DNA of 64,000 nucleotides from IDS-8 sp036381215 (GCA_036381215.1 DASVDF010000025.1:36281-100280); one strand, 5' to 3'; positions 35,523 to 44,537 are shown, counted from the stretch's first letter. Notes: generated from the sequence alone by a model not told the origin. Numbers and translations: made by a program.

Positions 35523-36362
35523 ATGGAGAACGACATCGAGCCCGTCGTCGGCAACTGGTACCAGCACCTGGACGACGGCACGCTGTTCCAGGTGACCGCA
35601 ATGGACGAAGACGAGTCGCTGGTCGAGTTCCAGAACTTCGACGGCGACATCGGCGAGGTGAGCCTCGACGAGTGGCGCAACTGGGACATCGAGGTGAGCG
35701 ATCCACCGGAGGACTGGACGGGACCGGTCGACGACATCGAGATCGACGACCTCGATTACAGCGAGATTCGCTCGGCGGGCGAACGGCGCGGCATCGCGGA
35801 GGACCGGCGCAGCGAGCGGTTGCAGCACCGCGGGCTGCCGGGAGACGACGCGGAGGGCGAGGACTACACGGACGACGAGCTGGTCGAGGGCCGCACCGCC
35901 GGTCGCGAGTCGCCGCCGGAACGGGTACGACCAACGCGCGGCATGCCTTCGACGCCGTCACGAGAACGCGAGGACGGTTTGAGCCGGGACGAGGTCGTCG
36001 GGATCAAGACGCGGCTCACGGAACGCGCGGATTACCTGCGGCGCGACATCCAGCGCGAGCTCCGCAAATACGAGAACGAATCCTACACACAGCTCGCGGA
36101 ACGCGTCGCCGACCCGGGCGACCAGGCGTGGGCGGATGTCGTCGCCGACATGAATCTCGCGGAAGTCACCCGTGACGTCGGCGAGCTGCGCCTGATCGAC
36201 CGTGCGCTCGAGCGCCTCGCCGAAGGCAACTACGGCATCTGCATCGCCTGCGGCGATCGCATCGATCCGGGCCGCCTCGAAGCCAACCCGGCCGCGATCC
36301 GCTGCCTCGAGTGCCAGCGCGAGCACGAAGCCCGCAGCATGCAGACCCGCTCGTCGCTATGA
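35523..36362 (+). CDS. DUF6763-like domain fused to a TraR/DksA zinc-finger domain
   Basis: 279 residues in one uninterrupted frame. Residues 1-80 (VVGNWYQHLDDGTLFQVTAM, then SLVEFQNFDGDIGEVSLDEW) resemble the small acidic DUF6763 family. Residues 80-140 are a charged, low-complexity linker. About residues 150-279 form a DksA/TraR coiled coil plus C4 zinc finger: C240-x2-C243 and C261-x2-C264 (YGICIACGDRIDPGRLEANP). DksA-type proteins enter the RNA polymerase secondary channel. Start has CAGGAG 8 bases upstream. An internal ATG at 35943 could start a separate zinc-finger protein, but no ribosome site is visible there. Confidence 0.8.
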   Translation: MENDIEPVVGNWYQHLDDGTLFQVTAMDEDESLVEFQNFDGDIGEVSLDEWRNWDIEVSDPPEDWTGPVDDIEIDDLDYSEIRSAGERRGIAEDRRSERLQHRGLPGDDAEGEDYTDDELVEGRTAGRESPPERVRPTRGMPSTPSREREDGLSRDEVVGIKTRLTERADYLRRDIQRELRKYENESYTQLAERVADPGDQAWADVVADMNLAEVTRDVGELRLIDRALERLAEGNYGICIACGDRIDPGRLEANPAAIRCLECQREHEARSMQTRSSL

Positions 36363-36379
36363 CCCGCCGAACGCCCCGC

Positions 36380-36403
36380 GCAGGAGCGCGCATCGCGCGC
36401 GAC
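36380..36403 (+). repeat. REP element, copy i
   Basis: REP unit, plus orientation, head GCAG, 17 bp after the stop of the DksA-fusion gene. Confidence 0.8.
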
Positions 36404-36471
36404 TGAACCTCCAGGCGGCTCCGAAACGCCGCTTTGCCGTTCCCGCACCCCGCACGCCGGCCCGCCGCGTG

Positions 36472-36495
36472 GTCGCGCGCGATGCGCGCTCCTAC
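36472..36495 (-). repeat. REP element, copy j
   Basis: REP unit, minus orientation, intact GTAG. Its TAG (36494-36492) is the stop codon of the sulfotransferase gene. Inverted partner of copy i. Confidence 0.85.
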
Positions 36496-37310
36496 GACAG
36501 CCAGTCGGCGCAGTTCCAGCCGAGAAGGCGCTCGAGCCTTCGGATCTCGTCGGCGTAGACGTCGCGCAGATGGTTGCGGTCCTCGGGCCGCATCGGCTGC
36601 GCATAGCTGCCGCAGTTCACCTGCCGCGGCTCGATTACAAAGTCGCGGACGCCGAGCCAGCGAAAAACGCGGCTCATCACGGCCTGGGGATCGGCCTGCA
36701 ACTCGTCCTGGCGCACGGCGAGCAGTTGCTCGTCCGGGAAACGCCGGAGCGCCCGCTCGATCTGCTCCGAGTAGAAGCCCCGGCCGACATAGGAGAACCG
36801 GCGCCGCTGGTTGCGCGGGGCACTTTTGGCTCGCCCGGCTTCCTTGCGGATGGCTTCGGCGAACGGGAGGGTCTCATCGCCGTCCCGCAGCTGCATGTTC
36901 CAGTGTGAATAAGCGCGTTCGATGGGATTCCTGAGGATCATCAGGATCCGCATCTTCCGGCTGTAGCGGGCGATGCGGGAGAAAGCGGGCTTCCAGTACA
37001 TGTAGATCGGCGTCACCTCGCCGAACACCTTGTCCTCCTGCCAGGCCGGGAACAAGGAGTGGTATTTCCAGTACGCCGGCTCGCGCCCGCGGAACAGGCG
37101 CTCGTCGTCGAAGAAATGCGCCTCCTTCAGGAGCGCCATCTCGAGGTCCGGGTGCTGGCGCAGGTACGAGTCCAGGGCCGTGGTCCCGCTCCGCTGCGCG
37201 CCGGCCACCACGAAATCGGCGCGCGCGCCGCTCGGCCAGGCCAGTGCTCGCAGCGCTCCGCGCGCAGGGTAAAGCACTCGCCTCTTCAATCGCTTTTGCG
37301 CCGACAGCAT
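36492..37310 (-). CDS. Sulfotransferase (heparan-sulfate-type domain)
   Basis: 272 residues. Single-domain PAPS-dependent sulfotransferase: 5'-phosphosulfate loop VVAGAQRSGTTALDSYLRQH, 3'-phosphate-binding ILRNPIERAYSHWNMQ, and GEVTPIYMYWKP, the usual second strand segment. This matches the branch whose members sulfate glycans or lipids, unlike the two TPR-sulfotransferases nearby. It stands alone between the REP pair and the XRE gene. The stop TAG belongs to a REP. Confidence 0.87.
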   Translation of the reverse strand: MLSAQKRLKRRVLYPARGALRALAWPSGARADFVVAGAQRSGTTALDSYLRQHPDLEMALLKEAHFFDDERLFRGREPAYWKYHSLFPAWQEDKVFGEVTPIYMYWKPAFSRIARYSRKMRILMILRNPIERAYSHWNMQLRDGDETLPFAEAIRKEAGRAKSAPRNQRRRFSYVGRGFYSEQIERALRRFPDEQLLAVRQDELQADPQAVMSRVFRWLGVRDFVIEPRQVNCGSYAQPMRPEDRNHLRDVYADEIRRLERLLGWNCADWLS

Positions 37311-37433
37311 CCGTGCCTCCGGTGCTCATTGCCCAGGCTCCCGGGAGCGGAACCCGGGGACCCGCGCATTGAAGCAAAAAGCGGGCCGGGACTCACACTG
37401 TCGCGGGATGCATTCACAGGGGTCGAAGACATC

Positions 37434-37463
37434 TTGATTGATAGATGGAACATCCTCTATGAT
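37434..37463 (+). promoter_or_regulatory. Promoter with overlapping palindrome for the XRE gene
   Basis: TTGATT (37434-37439) and TATGAT (37458-37463) at 18-bp spacing form a sigma70-type promoter. Between them, 37441-37460 is an imperfect inverted repeat (ATAGAtGGA-ACA-TCCTCTAT), a good place for an autoregulatory operator. Confidence 0.6.
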
Positions 37464-37512
37464 GCGCAACGCCTGAGTAATGGCACCTGAGAGCCCGGAA
37501 AATTCTTTCCCG

Positions 37513-37767
37513 ATGATCACTGCCGCACAACTGCGCGCCGCGCGCGCCCTGCTGGGCATGGACCAGCGCGCGCTGGCGGCGGCCGTGGGGCTGTCGGTGC
37601 CGACCATCCAGCGCATGGAGGCGAGCAACGGGGTGGTGCGCGGCAACGTGGAATCGCTGATGAAGGTGATCGCCGGGCTCGAGCAGCTCGGCATCGAGCT
37701 GATCGGCGAGGGCGCCGAGAGCAAGGGCGGGGGGCGCGGCGTGCGGCTGCTGCCGCCGGCGGAATGA
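37513..37767 (+). CDS. XRE-family helix-turn-helix regulator
   Basis: 84 residues. QLRAARALLGMDQRALAAAV followed by GLSVPTIQRMEASNG is a canonical Cro/CI-type helix-turn-helix. The rest is short, ending in a segment GIELIGEGAE found in small XRE proteins that lack a ligand domain. An in-frame ATG at 37480 would add 11 residues and leave almost no leader after the predicted promoter. It may be a stand-alone repressor or an orphan antitoxin; no toxin-like gene is adjacent. Confidence 0.82.
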   Translation: MITAAQLRAARALLGMDQRALAAAVGLSVPTIQRMEASNGVVRGNVESLMKVIAGLEQLGIELIGEGAESKGGGRGVRLLPPAE

Positions 37768-37778
37768 CGACGCCCGTT

Positions 37779-37802
37779 GCAGGAGCGCGCATCGCGCGCG
37801 AC
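37779..37802 (+). repeat. REP element, copy k
   Basis: REP unit, plus orientation, head GCAG, 11 bp after the XRE stop codon. Confidence 0.8.
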
Positions 37803-37830
37803 CGACCATCGCGTTACAGCCTGCCGTCCT

Positions 37831-37854
37831 GTCGCGCGCGATGCTGGCTCCTGC
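37831..37854 (-). repeat. REP element, copy l
   Basis: REP unit, minus orientation, head GCAG with one mismatched arm. It ends 13 bp before the GTG start of the hyfB-like gene, so it lies in that operon's leader. Confidence 0.75.
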
Positions 37855-37867
37855 AGCGGGAGCTTTC

Positions 37868-39880
37868 GTGAACATCGTGCTGGTGGCGGTGGCCGTGCTG
37901 CTGGCCACGGCGGTGGCGGCGGCGCTTTCGGGCGGGCGGCGCGGCGCGGCGCCGCTCGTCTACGGCGTCTGCATCGCCGCGTGTGCGCTCGGCGCCGCGG
38001 TCGGCGTCGGCGAGCTCGCAAGGGCCGCTTCCGGCGGCGCGCCCGTGGCGACCTCGCTGCCGATCGGGCTGCCGTGGTCCGGCGCGCATTTCCGCATCGA
38101 CGCGCTCGCCGCGTTCTTCCTCGTGGTCGTGAACCTCGGCGGCGCCGTCGCCAGCCTGTACGCCCTCGGTTACGGCCGCCACGAGCAGGCCCCCGGCCGC
38201 GTGCTGCCGTTCTATGCCGCGTTCCTCGCCGGCATGAACCTCGTCGTCACCGCCGACGACGCGTTCACGTTCCTGCTCTGCTGGGAATTCATGTCGCTCG
38301 TCTCGTGGGCGCTCGTCGTCTCGCACCATCGCCAGGCCGCGAACCTGCACGCGGGGTACGTGTACCTCGTGATGGCGAGCTTCGGCACGCTCTCGCTGCT
38401 GCTCGCGTTCGGCCTGCTGGCGGGCGCCGACGGCGGCTATGGCTTCGCCGCCCTGCGCGCGGATACGCAGACTCCGCTCGTCACCGCGCTCGTGCTGCTG
38501 CTCGCGCTCGCCGGCGCGGGCTCCAAAGCGGGCATCGTGCCCCTGCACGCCTGGCTGCCGCTCGCGCATCCGGCCGCGCCGAGCCACGTCTCCGCGCTCA
38601 TGAGCGGAGTGATGACCAAGGTTGCCGTGTACGCGTTCGTGCGCATCGCGTTCGACCTGCTGGATGCCGTGAGCTGGTGGCAGGGCATGCTGGTGCTCAT
38701 CACCGGCGGCACGACCGCGGCGCTCGGCGTGCTGTACGCGCTCATGCAGCACGACCTGAAACGCCTGCTCGCATATCACACAGTCGAGAACATCGGCATC
38801 ATCTTCATCGGCCTCGGGCTCGCGCTCGCGTTCGATGCGAACGGCATGGCGCTCGCCGCGGCGCTCGCGCTCACCGCCGCGCTGTTCCATGTGTTCAACC
38901 ATTCGCTCTTCAAGAGCCTGCTGTTCTTCGGCGCGGGCGCGGTGCTGAACGCCACCGGGCAGCGCGACATGGAGCGGCAGGGCGGGCTGATTCACCGCAT
39001 GCCGTGGACCGCCCTCGCCTTCCTCACGGGCTGCGTCGCCATCTCCGCGCTCCCGCCGCTGAACGGGTTCGCCTCGGAGTGGCTCACGTTCCAGGCCATC
39101 CTCCAGAGCCCCGACCTGCCGCAGTGGGGGCTGAAGCTCGCCGTGCCTGCCGTCGGCGGGCTGCTCGCGCTTTCCGCCGCGCTCGCCGCCGCCTGTTTCG
39201 TCAAGGCGTTCGGCATCGTGTTCCTGGGAAGACCGCGTTCCCCCGTGGCGGCGAACGCGCGCGAGACCGATCGCTTTTCGCTCGTCGCGATGTTCACGCT
39301 CGCGACGCTGTGCCTTCTGTTCGGGCTCCTGCCGGGGGTCGCGGTCGACGCGCTCGCCCCGGTGACGCAAGGGTTGCTGGCGGCGCAGTTGCCGGCGCAG
39401 GCCGACATGCCCTGGCTCTCGCTGGTGCCGATTTCCGAGGGGCGGAGCTCCTACAACGGCCTGCTGCTGTTCGTCTTCATCGCCGCGTCCGCGGGACTCG
39501 CGGCGCTGCTCGTGCACCGCTTTGCTTCGCGCGGCCTGCGGCGCGGGCCGGCGTGGGACTGCGGCTTTCCGCTCGCCGACCCGCGCACGCAGTACACCGC
39601 CGGCGGTTTCGCCCAGCCGATCCGGCGGGTGTTCGGCACGCTCGTGTTCCGGGCGCGCGAGCACGTGCACATGCCGGCGCCGGGCGATCGCCGGCCCGCG
39701 CGCCTGCACGTCGACATGACGGATGTCGTGTGGGAGACGTTCTATGCACCGGTCGCGCTGGCCGTGAACGGGGTCGCGCAGCACCTGAACCGGTTCCAGT
39801 TCTTGACGGTGCGCCGGTATCTCGCCCTCGTGTTCCTCGCGCTGGTCGCGCTGCTCGTGGTGCTCGCGCTGTGGCTGTGA
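37868..39880 (+). CDS. HyfB/NuoL-like proton-translocating membrane subunit (Ehr complex)
   Basis: 670 residues, matching HyfB length (~670). Antiporter-type subunit with about 14-16 helices: LLCWEFMSLVSWALVVSHHR carries the key Glu-helix, GSKAGIVPLHAWLPLAHPAA and LMSGVMTKVAVYAF carry the conserved Lys sites, and LKRLLAYHTVENIGIIFIGL the central motif. GTG chosen because GGGAG lies 5 bases upstream; an ATG at 37841 lies inside a REP element. First gene of a six-gene operon; it would pump protons or sodium. Confidence 0.88.
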   Translation: MNIVLVAVAVLLATAVAAALSGGRRGAAPLVYGVCIAACALGAAVGVGELARAASGGAPVATSLPIGLPWSGAHFRIDALAAFFLVVVNLGGAVASLYALGYGRHEQAPGRVLPFYAAFLAGMNLVVTADDAFTFLLCWEFMSLVSWALVVSHHRQAANLHAGYVYLVMASFGTLSLLLAFGLLAGADGGYGFAALRADTQTPLVTALVLLLALAGAGSKAGIVPLHAWLPLAHPAAPSHVSALMSGVMTKVAVYAFVRIAFDLLDAVSWWQGMLVLITGGTTAALGVLYALMQHDLKRLLAYHTVENIGIIFIGLGLALAFDANGMALAAALALTAALFHVFNHSLFKSLLFFGAGAVLNATGQRDMERQGGLIHRMPWTALAFLTGCVAISALPPLNGFASEWLTFQAILQSPDLPQWGLKLAVPAVGGLLALSAALAAACFVKAFGIVFLGRPRSPVAANARETDRFSLVAMFTLATLCLLFGLLPGVAVDALAPVTQGLLAAQLPAQADMPWLSLVPISEGRSSYNGLLLFVFIAASAGLAALLVHRFASRGLRRGPAWDCGFPLADPRTQYTAGGFAQPIRRVFGTLVFRAREHVHMPAPGDRRPARLHVDMTDVVWETFYAPVALAVNGVAQHLNRFQFLTVRRYLALVFLALVALLVVLALWL

Positions 39881-40839
39881 CGCTCACCCTCCTGCGGGAT
39901 GTCCTCGTGCAGCTCGTGCAGATGGGCCTGGTGCTCGCGGCCGCCCCGCTCTTCACCGGCTTCGTGCGCAAGGTGCGCGCGCACCTGCAGCGGAAGAAGG
40001 GGCCTTCGGTGTTCCAGCCGTACCGTGAGCTATACCGCCTGATGTGTAAGGAGTCGGTCGTCGCGGAAAACGCGTCCTGGCTGTTCCGCGCCGCGCCGTA
40101 CCTCATTTTCGGTGCGACGTGGGTGGCGGCTAGCCTCGTGCCGACCTTCGCCGCCGGGCTCGTGTTCTCGTGGACGGCGGATCTCATCGCCATCATCGCC
40201 CTGCTCGGCAGCGCGCGCTTCTTCCTCGCGCTGGCGGGCCTCGACGTCGGCACGAGCTTCGGCGGCATCGGCTCCAGCCGCGAAGCGATGATCGCCTCGC
40301 TCGCCGAGCCCGCGATGCTGCTCATCGTGTTCCCGCTGGCGCTGGTCGCGGGCTCGACGCAGCTCGCGACGGTGGTGGAGTTCATGGCCTCGCCGGAGGT
40401 CGGGCTGCGCGTGACGCTCGGACTTGCGCTCGTCGCGCTGGTGATGGTGGCCATCGCGGAGAACGCGCGCATTCCGGTCGACAATCCGGCGACGCATCTC
40501 GAGCTCACGATGGTGCACGAGGCGATGGTGCTCGAGTATTCGGGCCGGCACCTCGCGATGATCGAGCTGGCGGCGTCCGTGAAGCTGCTGCTGTATGCCT
40601 CGCTGATCGGCTGCGTGTTCGTGCCGTGGGGGCTGGCGGCCGCGGACGCCGGGCCCCTGGCGTTCATCGCGGGCGGCGCCGCCTGGCTGCTCAAGCTGCT
40701 GGCGCTCGGCACGCTGCTCTCGCTGTTCGAGACCGTGGTGGCGAAGATGCGGGTGTTCCGCGTGCCGGAGTTCCTGGGGGCGGCGCTGATGCTGGGTCTG
40801 CTCGGCACGCTGCTCCTGTTCCTGTCGAGGACGTTGTGA
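39877..40839 (+). CDS. HyfC/NuoH-like membrane subunit (Ehr complex)
   Basis: 320 residues, normal for HyfC/HycD (about 310-320). KKGPSVFQPYRELYRLMCKE, then GTSFGGIGSSREAMIASLAE and IPVDNPATHLELTMVHEAMV are signatures of the NuoH-type quinone-channel subunit, including the conserved acidic residues of the E-channel. The GTG start overlaps the upstream stop (GTGA). It links the peripheral arm to the antiporter subunits. Confidence 0.9.
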   Translation: MTLTLLRDVLVQLVQMGLVLAAAPLFTGFVRKVRAHLQRKKGPSVFQPYRELYRLMCKESVVAENASWLFRAAPYLIFGATWVAASLVPTFAAGLVFSWTADLIAIIALLGSARFFLALAGLDVGTSFGGIGSSREAMIASLAEPAMLLIVFPLALVAGSTQLATVVEFMASPEVGLRVTLGLALVALVMVAIAENARIPVDNPATHLELTMVHEAMVLEYSGRHLAMIELAASVKLLLYASLIGCVFVPWGLAAADAGPLAFIAGGAAWLLKLLALGTLLSLFETVVAKMRVFRVPEFLGAALMLGLLGTLLLFLSRTL

Positions 40840-40850
40840 TGCCGCCCCCC

Positions 40851-40874
40851 GCAGGAGCGCGCATTGCGCGCCAT
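40851..40874 (+). repeat. REP element, copy m
   Basis: REP unit, plus orientation, head GCAG, with a divergent right end. It lies inside the operon, between the hyfC-like and hyfE-like genes. Confidence 0.7.
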
Positions 40875-40897
40875 GCCCGCAGCGCGGAGGCGTGCTG

Positions 40898-41560
40898 ATG
40901 GATCGGCTCGCGTTCGAGGTGGCGCACATGCTGGCGGCGACGCTCGTCCTGCTCTCCTTCGTGCAGCTCTACCAGGACCGGCTGCCGGCGCTGATCAACA
41001 CGTTCGCCCTGCACGCGTTCGCGCTGGCGGCGTCGGTCGCGTGGCAGGCGTACATCCAGGAAGCGCCGCACCTGTACGTCACGGCGGCGATCGCGCTGGC
41101 GTTCAAGGGCCTGATCGTGCCGGTGGCGCTACACCGCATCGTCCGCCGCCTCGGCATCCATCGCGAGATCGAGACGGTAGTCGGCATCGGCCTCACCATG
41201 CTCGTCGGCATCGCGCTGGTTGCGCTTTCGATGATCGTGATGCTCCGGGTGACGACCGGCGCCGACCCGCTCGCGCGCCAGGATCTCGCGTTCGCGCTCG
41301 CGGTCGTGCTGCTCGGGCTGCTGCTCATGGTGTCGCGGCGCAACGCGGTGAGCCAGGTCGTCGGGTTCATGTCCATGGAGAACGGCCTCGTGCTCGCCGC
41401 CTCCGCTGCGCAGGGCATGCCGCTGGTGGTGGAGATCTCGATCGCGTTCTCCATCCTGATCGCGCTGATCGTGATCGGCATCTTCCTGTTCCGCATACGC
41501 GAGCGCTTCGATACGGTCGACGTGCAGGCGCTCGATCTGCACCGGGGTGAGCGCGGATGA
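40898..41560 (+). CDS. HyfE-like membrane subunit (Ehr complex)
   Basis: 220 residues (HyfE is ~216). Four to seven hydrophobic helices and the short motif GFMSMENGLVLAASAAQGMP are typical of HyfE proteins, whose N-terminal part resembles NuoK. Start set by GGAGG 7 bases before ATG; a Met two codons upstream is less well placed. Its stop overlaps the next start (ATGA). Confidence 0.88.
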   Translation: MDRLAFEVAHMLAATLVLLSFVQLYQDRLPALINTFALHAFALAASVAWQAYIQEAPHLYVTAAIALAFKGLIVPVALHRIVRRLGIHREIETVVGIGLTMLVGIALVALSMIVMLRVTTGADPLARQDLAFALAVVLLGLLLMVSRRNAVSQVVGFMSMENGLVLAASAAQGMPLVVEISIAFSILIALIVIGIFLFRIRERFDTVDVQALDLHRGERG

Positions 41561-43008
41561 ACGCGCCTTTCGGCAATCCATTGCTGCTCGTGCTGGCGCT
41601 GCCGCTCGCGGCGGCCGCGCTGCTCGCGTTCCTGCCGGATTACAGGTTCGCCTCGCGGCTGAGCGTCGTCGCCTCCTTCCTGACACTGGCCGCCGCCGCC
41701 TCGCTTTTCGCCACCGACCTGCCCAGCCACGGCGCCTACCTGCTGGTCGACGAGCTGAACATCGTGTTCATCGTGCTGAACACGTTCGTCGCCTTCACGA
41801 CCAGCGTGTTCAGCGCGGGCTACATCGGCCACGAGCTCGCCACAGGAAGGCTCACGCCCGCATACCTGCGGTTCTACCACGCGATGTACCAGCTCCTCGT
41901 GTTCGCGATGAACCTGGCGCTGGTCGCGAACAACATCGGGCTCATGTGGGTCGCGATCGAGATCGCGACGCTGACCACCGTGCTGATGGTCGGCATCTAC
42001 CGCACGCACGAGGCGCTCGAAGCGGCCTGGAAGTATTTCATCCTGGGCAGCGTCGGCATCGCGCTCGCGCTGTTCGGCACCATCCTCGTGTACATGGCGG
42101 CGCAGCCGGTGGTCGGCGAAGGCGCGGACGCGATGGTCTGGAGCGTGCTCGTCAAGCACGTCGCCGCGTTCGACCCCGCGCTGCTCAACGTCGCGTTCGT
42201 GTTCCTGCTGCTCGGCTACGGCACGAAGGTGGGGCTGGTGCCGCTGCACGCGTGGCTGCCGGACGCGCACGCGGAGGGCCCGACGCCGATCTCCGCGGTG
42301 CTCTCCGGCTTGCTGCTGAACGTCGCGCTGTACGCGCTGCTGCGCTTCAAGATGCTGCTCGCGGGCAACGCGGGGGCGATCGCGCCCGGGCCGCTGCTGG
42401 TCGCCATGGGGCTCGCATCGCTCGTGTTCGCGGCGTTCATGCTGTACCGCCGCTCGGACGTGAAGCGATTCTTCGCATATTCGTCCATCGAGCACATGGG
42501 CATCATGGCCTTCGCGTTCGGCATGGGCGGGCCGCTCGCGAATTTCGCGGGGCTCCTGCACATGGTGATGCACAGCCTCACGAAATCGGCGATCTTCTAC
42601 GCGGTGGGCTACGTCGCGCAGGTGAAGAAATCGCAGAAGATCGCCGACATCGGCGGCCTGACGGCGACCCATCCGTGGCTCGGGTGGGGGCTGGTGATCG
42701 GCGTGGTGGCAATCGCCGGCCTGCCGCCGCTCGGCATCTTCATGAGCGAGTTCCTGCTGGTGAGCTCGACGTTCGCGCGCGAGCCGTGGCTCGCGCTGCT
42801 CCTGGTCGCAGGCATTCTCGTCGCGTTCGGCGCGCTGCTCCTGCGGCTGAACGGGCTCGCGTTCGGCGAGCCGCGCGGCGGCGTCGCGCGCTCCGAGATG
42901 TCGTTCGCGCCGCTGTACGCGCACCTCGCGCTGGTGGCGATTGCGGGCGTGTGGCTGCCGGCGCCGCTCGTCGCCTGGTTCGATTACGTCGCGGGTCTGC
43001 TCGGATGA
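41557..43008 (+). CDS. HyfF/NuoL/M-like proton-translocating membrane subunit (Ehr complex)
   Basis: 483 residues, slightly shorter than HyfF. The antiporter fold is shown by LMWVAIEIATLTTVLMVGIY (Glu helix), GYGTKVGLVPLHAWLPDAHA (Lys helix plus the AHAEGPTPISA loop) and KRFFAYSSIEHMGIMAFAFG. It is the second ion-pump subunit of the operon. It overlaps the large-subunit gene by ATGA. Confidence 0.9.
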   Translation: MNAPFGNPLLLVLALPLAAAALLAFLPDYRFASRLSVVASFLTLAAAASLFATDLPSHGAYLLVDELNIVFIVLNTFVAFTTSVFSAGYIGHELATGRLTPAYLRFYHAMYQLLVFAMNLALVANNIGLMWVAIEIATLTTVLMVGIYRTHEALEAAWKYFILGSVGIALALFGTILVYMAAQPVVGEGADAMVWSVLVKHVAAFDPALLNVAFVFLLLGYGTKVGLVPLHAWLPDAHAEGPTPISAVLSGLLLNVALYALLRFKMLLAGNAGAIAPGPLLVAMGLASLVFAAFMLYRRSDVKRFFAYSSIEHMGIMAFAFGMGGPLANFAGLLHMVMHSLTKSAIFYAVGYVAQVKKSQKIADIGGLTATHPWLGWGLVIGVVAIAGLPPLGIFMSEFLLVSSTFAREPWLALLLVAGILVAFGALLLRLNGLAFGEPRGGVARSEMSFAPLYAHLALVAIAGVWLPAPLVAWFDYVAGLLG

Positions 43009-44525
43009 CGCGCACCCTGCCCGCTTACGAGAGCCTCGCCGATTTCGCCGCGGACGCCGGCAGCGTGGCCGGCCACCGGCCGTGGCCGCGCGTCGTGGTC
43101 GATACGGCCGCATGGCGCTGGCTCGGCCGCGAGCTCGCGGCCGGCAGGTGGAGCCTGCTCGGCTTCTGGGGGGATACCGGGCAGGTGCACGCCGCGATTG
43201 CCGATGACGAGGGCCTGCTCGTCGCCACGCTCGCATGCCCCGACGGGCGCTTCGACTCGCTCGCCGCCGTGCACCCGCCGGCGCTCCGGCTCGAGCGGAC
43301 GATTTGCGATCTGTTCGGCTTCGAAAGCGCCGGGCTGCCGGACCCGCGGCCGTGGCTCGATCACGATCGCTGGGGCGTGCTGCATCCGCTCGGCGCCGCG
43401 ACAGAGGTGCCGGCGACCGGCGCCGATTACCCGTTTTTGCCGGCCGAAGGCGAGAGCCTGCACCAGGTGCCGGTCGGGCCGGTGCACGCCGGCATCATCG
43501 AGCCGGGGCACTTCCGCTTCACCGTCAACGGCGAGACGGTGGTGCGGCTCGAGCAGCGCTTCGGCTACGTGCACAAGGGCATCGGGAAGCTCATGGCGGG
43601 CGTGGACCTGATGCGCGGCGCGGAGCTGGCCGGCCGGACCTCGGGCGACAGCACCGTCACCTACGCACTCGCCTTCGCGCGCGCCGCGGAAGCCGCGCTG
43701 GGGGTCGAAGCACCGCCGCGCGCCCACTGGCTGCGCGCGCTGATGGCGGAGCTGGAGCGGCTCGCCAATCATCTCGGCGACATCGGCGCCGTGTGCAACG
43801 ACGCTTCGTTCGCCATCCTGCACGCGCACTGCGGGGTGCTGCGCGAGCGCGTGCTGCGCGCCTGCGATGCGGCGTTCGGGCACCGCCTGATGCGCGATCG
43901 CGTCCTGCCGGGCGGCGTCGCCGGCGATCTCGAGACGCACGGCTACGCCGCGATCGCCGCGGCGATCGAGGAGATCGGGAAGCGCTTTCCCGCGCTTTGC
44001 GAGCTCTACGAGAACACCGCCTCGCTGCAGGACCGGACGGGCGGCGCGGGCGTGCTGCGCGCGGAGCTCGCGCGGCAATACGCGGCCGGCGGCTTCGTCG
44101 GCCGCGCGTCGGGCCGTGCCTTCGACGCGCGCCGTTTCGCGCCCTATCCGCCGTACCCGCGGCTCGCGTTCCCGGTGCCGGTGCTCGCGGCCGGCGACGT
44201 CGATGCGCGCGTGCGCATCCGCATGCTGGAGGTCGACGCGAGTCTCTCGCTGGTGAGCCAGATCCTGGAACGGCTGCCCGCAGGCGACCTGTGGGTGACG
44301 CTGCCCGCGGGTACAGGCGAGGGAGTGGCGCTGGTGGAGGGTTTCCGCGGTGACGTGCTCGCCTGGCTGCGGCTCGCGCACGGGCGCATCGAGCGTTGCC
44401 ATTTGCGCGACCCGTCGTGGTTCCAATGGCCGCTGCTCGAGGCGGCGATCGAGGGCAACATCATCGCTGACTTCCCGCTGTGCAACAAATCCTTCAACTG
44501 CTCGTACTCGGGGCACGACCTGTGA
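43005..44525 (+). CDS. HyfG/NuoCD-like large subunit lacking nickel ligands (Ehr complex)
   Basis: 506 residues. Residues 1-150 are a NuoC-like part (RLERTICDLFGFESAGLPDP). Residues 155-506 resemble NuoD and hydrogenase large subunits: GPVHAGIIEPGHFRFTVNGE, RFGYVHKGIGKLM, then MAELERLANHLGDIG. At the position of the L1 motif CGIC the chain reads GRTS (residues 210-213, in AELAGRTSGDST). At the L2 motif DPCxxC it reads NCSYSG near the end. All four nickel cysteines are therefore missing, and no hydrogenase activity is expected. R-x-SGDS is a typical replacement in Ehr proteins. The reaction partner is unknown. Confidence 0.88.
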   Translation: MTRTLPAYESLADFAADAGSVAGHRPWPRVVVDTAAWRWLGRELAAGRWSLLGFWGDTGQVHAAIADDEGLLVATLACPDGRFDSLAAVHPPALRLERTICDLFGFESAGLPDPRPWLDHDRWGVLHPLGAATEVPATGADYPFLPAEGESLHQVPVGPVHAGIIEPGHFRFTVNGETVVRLEQRFGYVHKGIGKLMAGVDLMRGAELAGRTSGDSTVTYALAFARAAEAALGVEAPPRAHWLRALMAELERLANHLGDIGAVCNDASFAILHAHCGVLRERVLRACDAAFGHRLMRDRVLPGGVAGDLETHGYAAIAAAIEEIGKRFPALCELYENTASLQDRTGGAGVLRAELARQYAAGGFVGRASGRAFDARRFAPYPPYPRLAFPVPVLAAGDVDARVRIRMLEVDASLSLVSQILERLPAGDLWVTLPAGTGEGVALVEGFRGDVLAWLRLAHGRIERCHLRDPSWFQWPLLEAAIEGNIIADFPLCNKSFNCSYSGHDL

Positions 44526-44537
44526 CCCAACATCGCC

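Noticed and set aside
37841..37867. ATG at 37841 as the start of the hyfB-like gene
   Set aside because: It lies inside a REP element and has no ribosome site; the GTG at 37868 has GGGAG at normal spacing.
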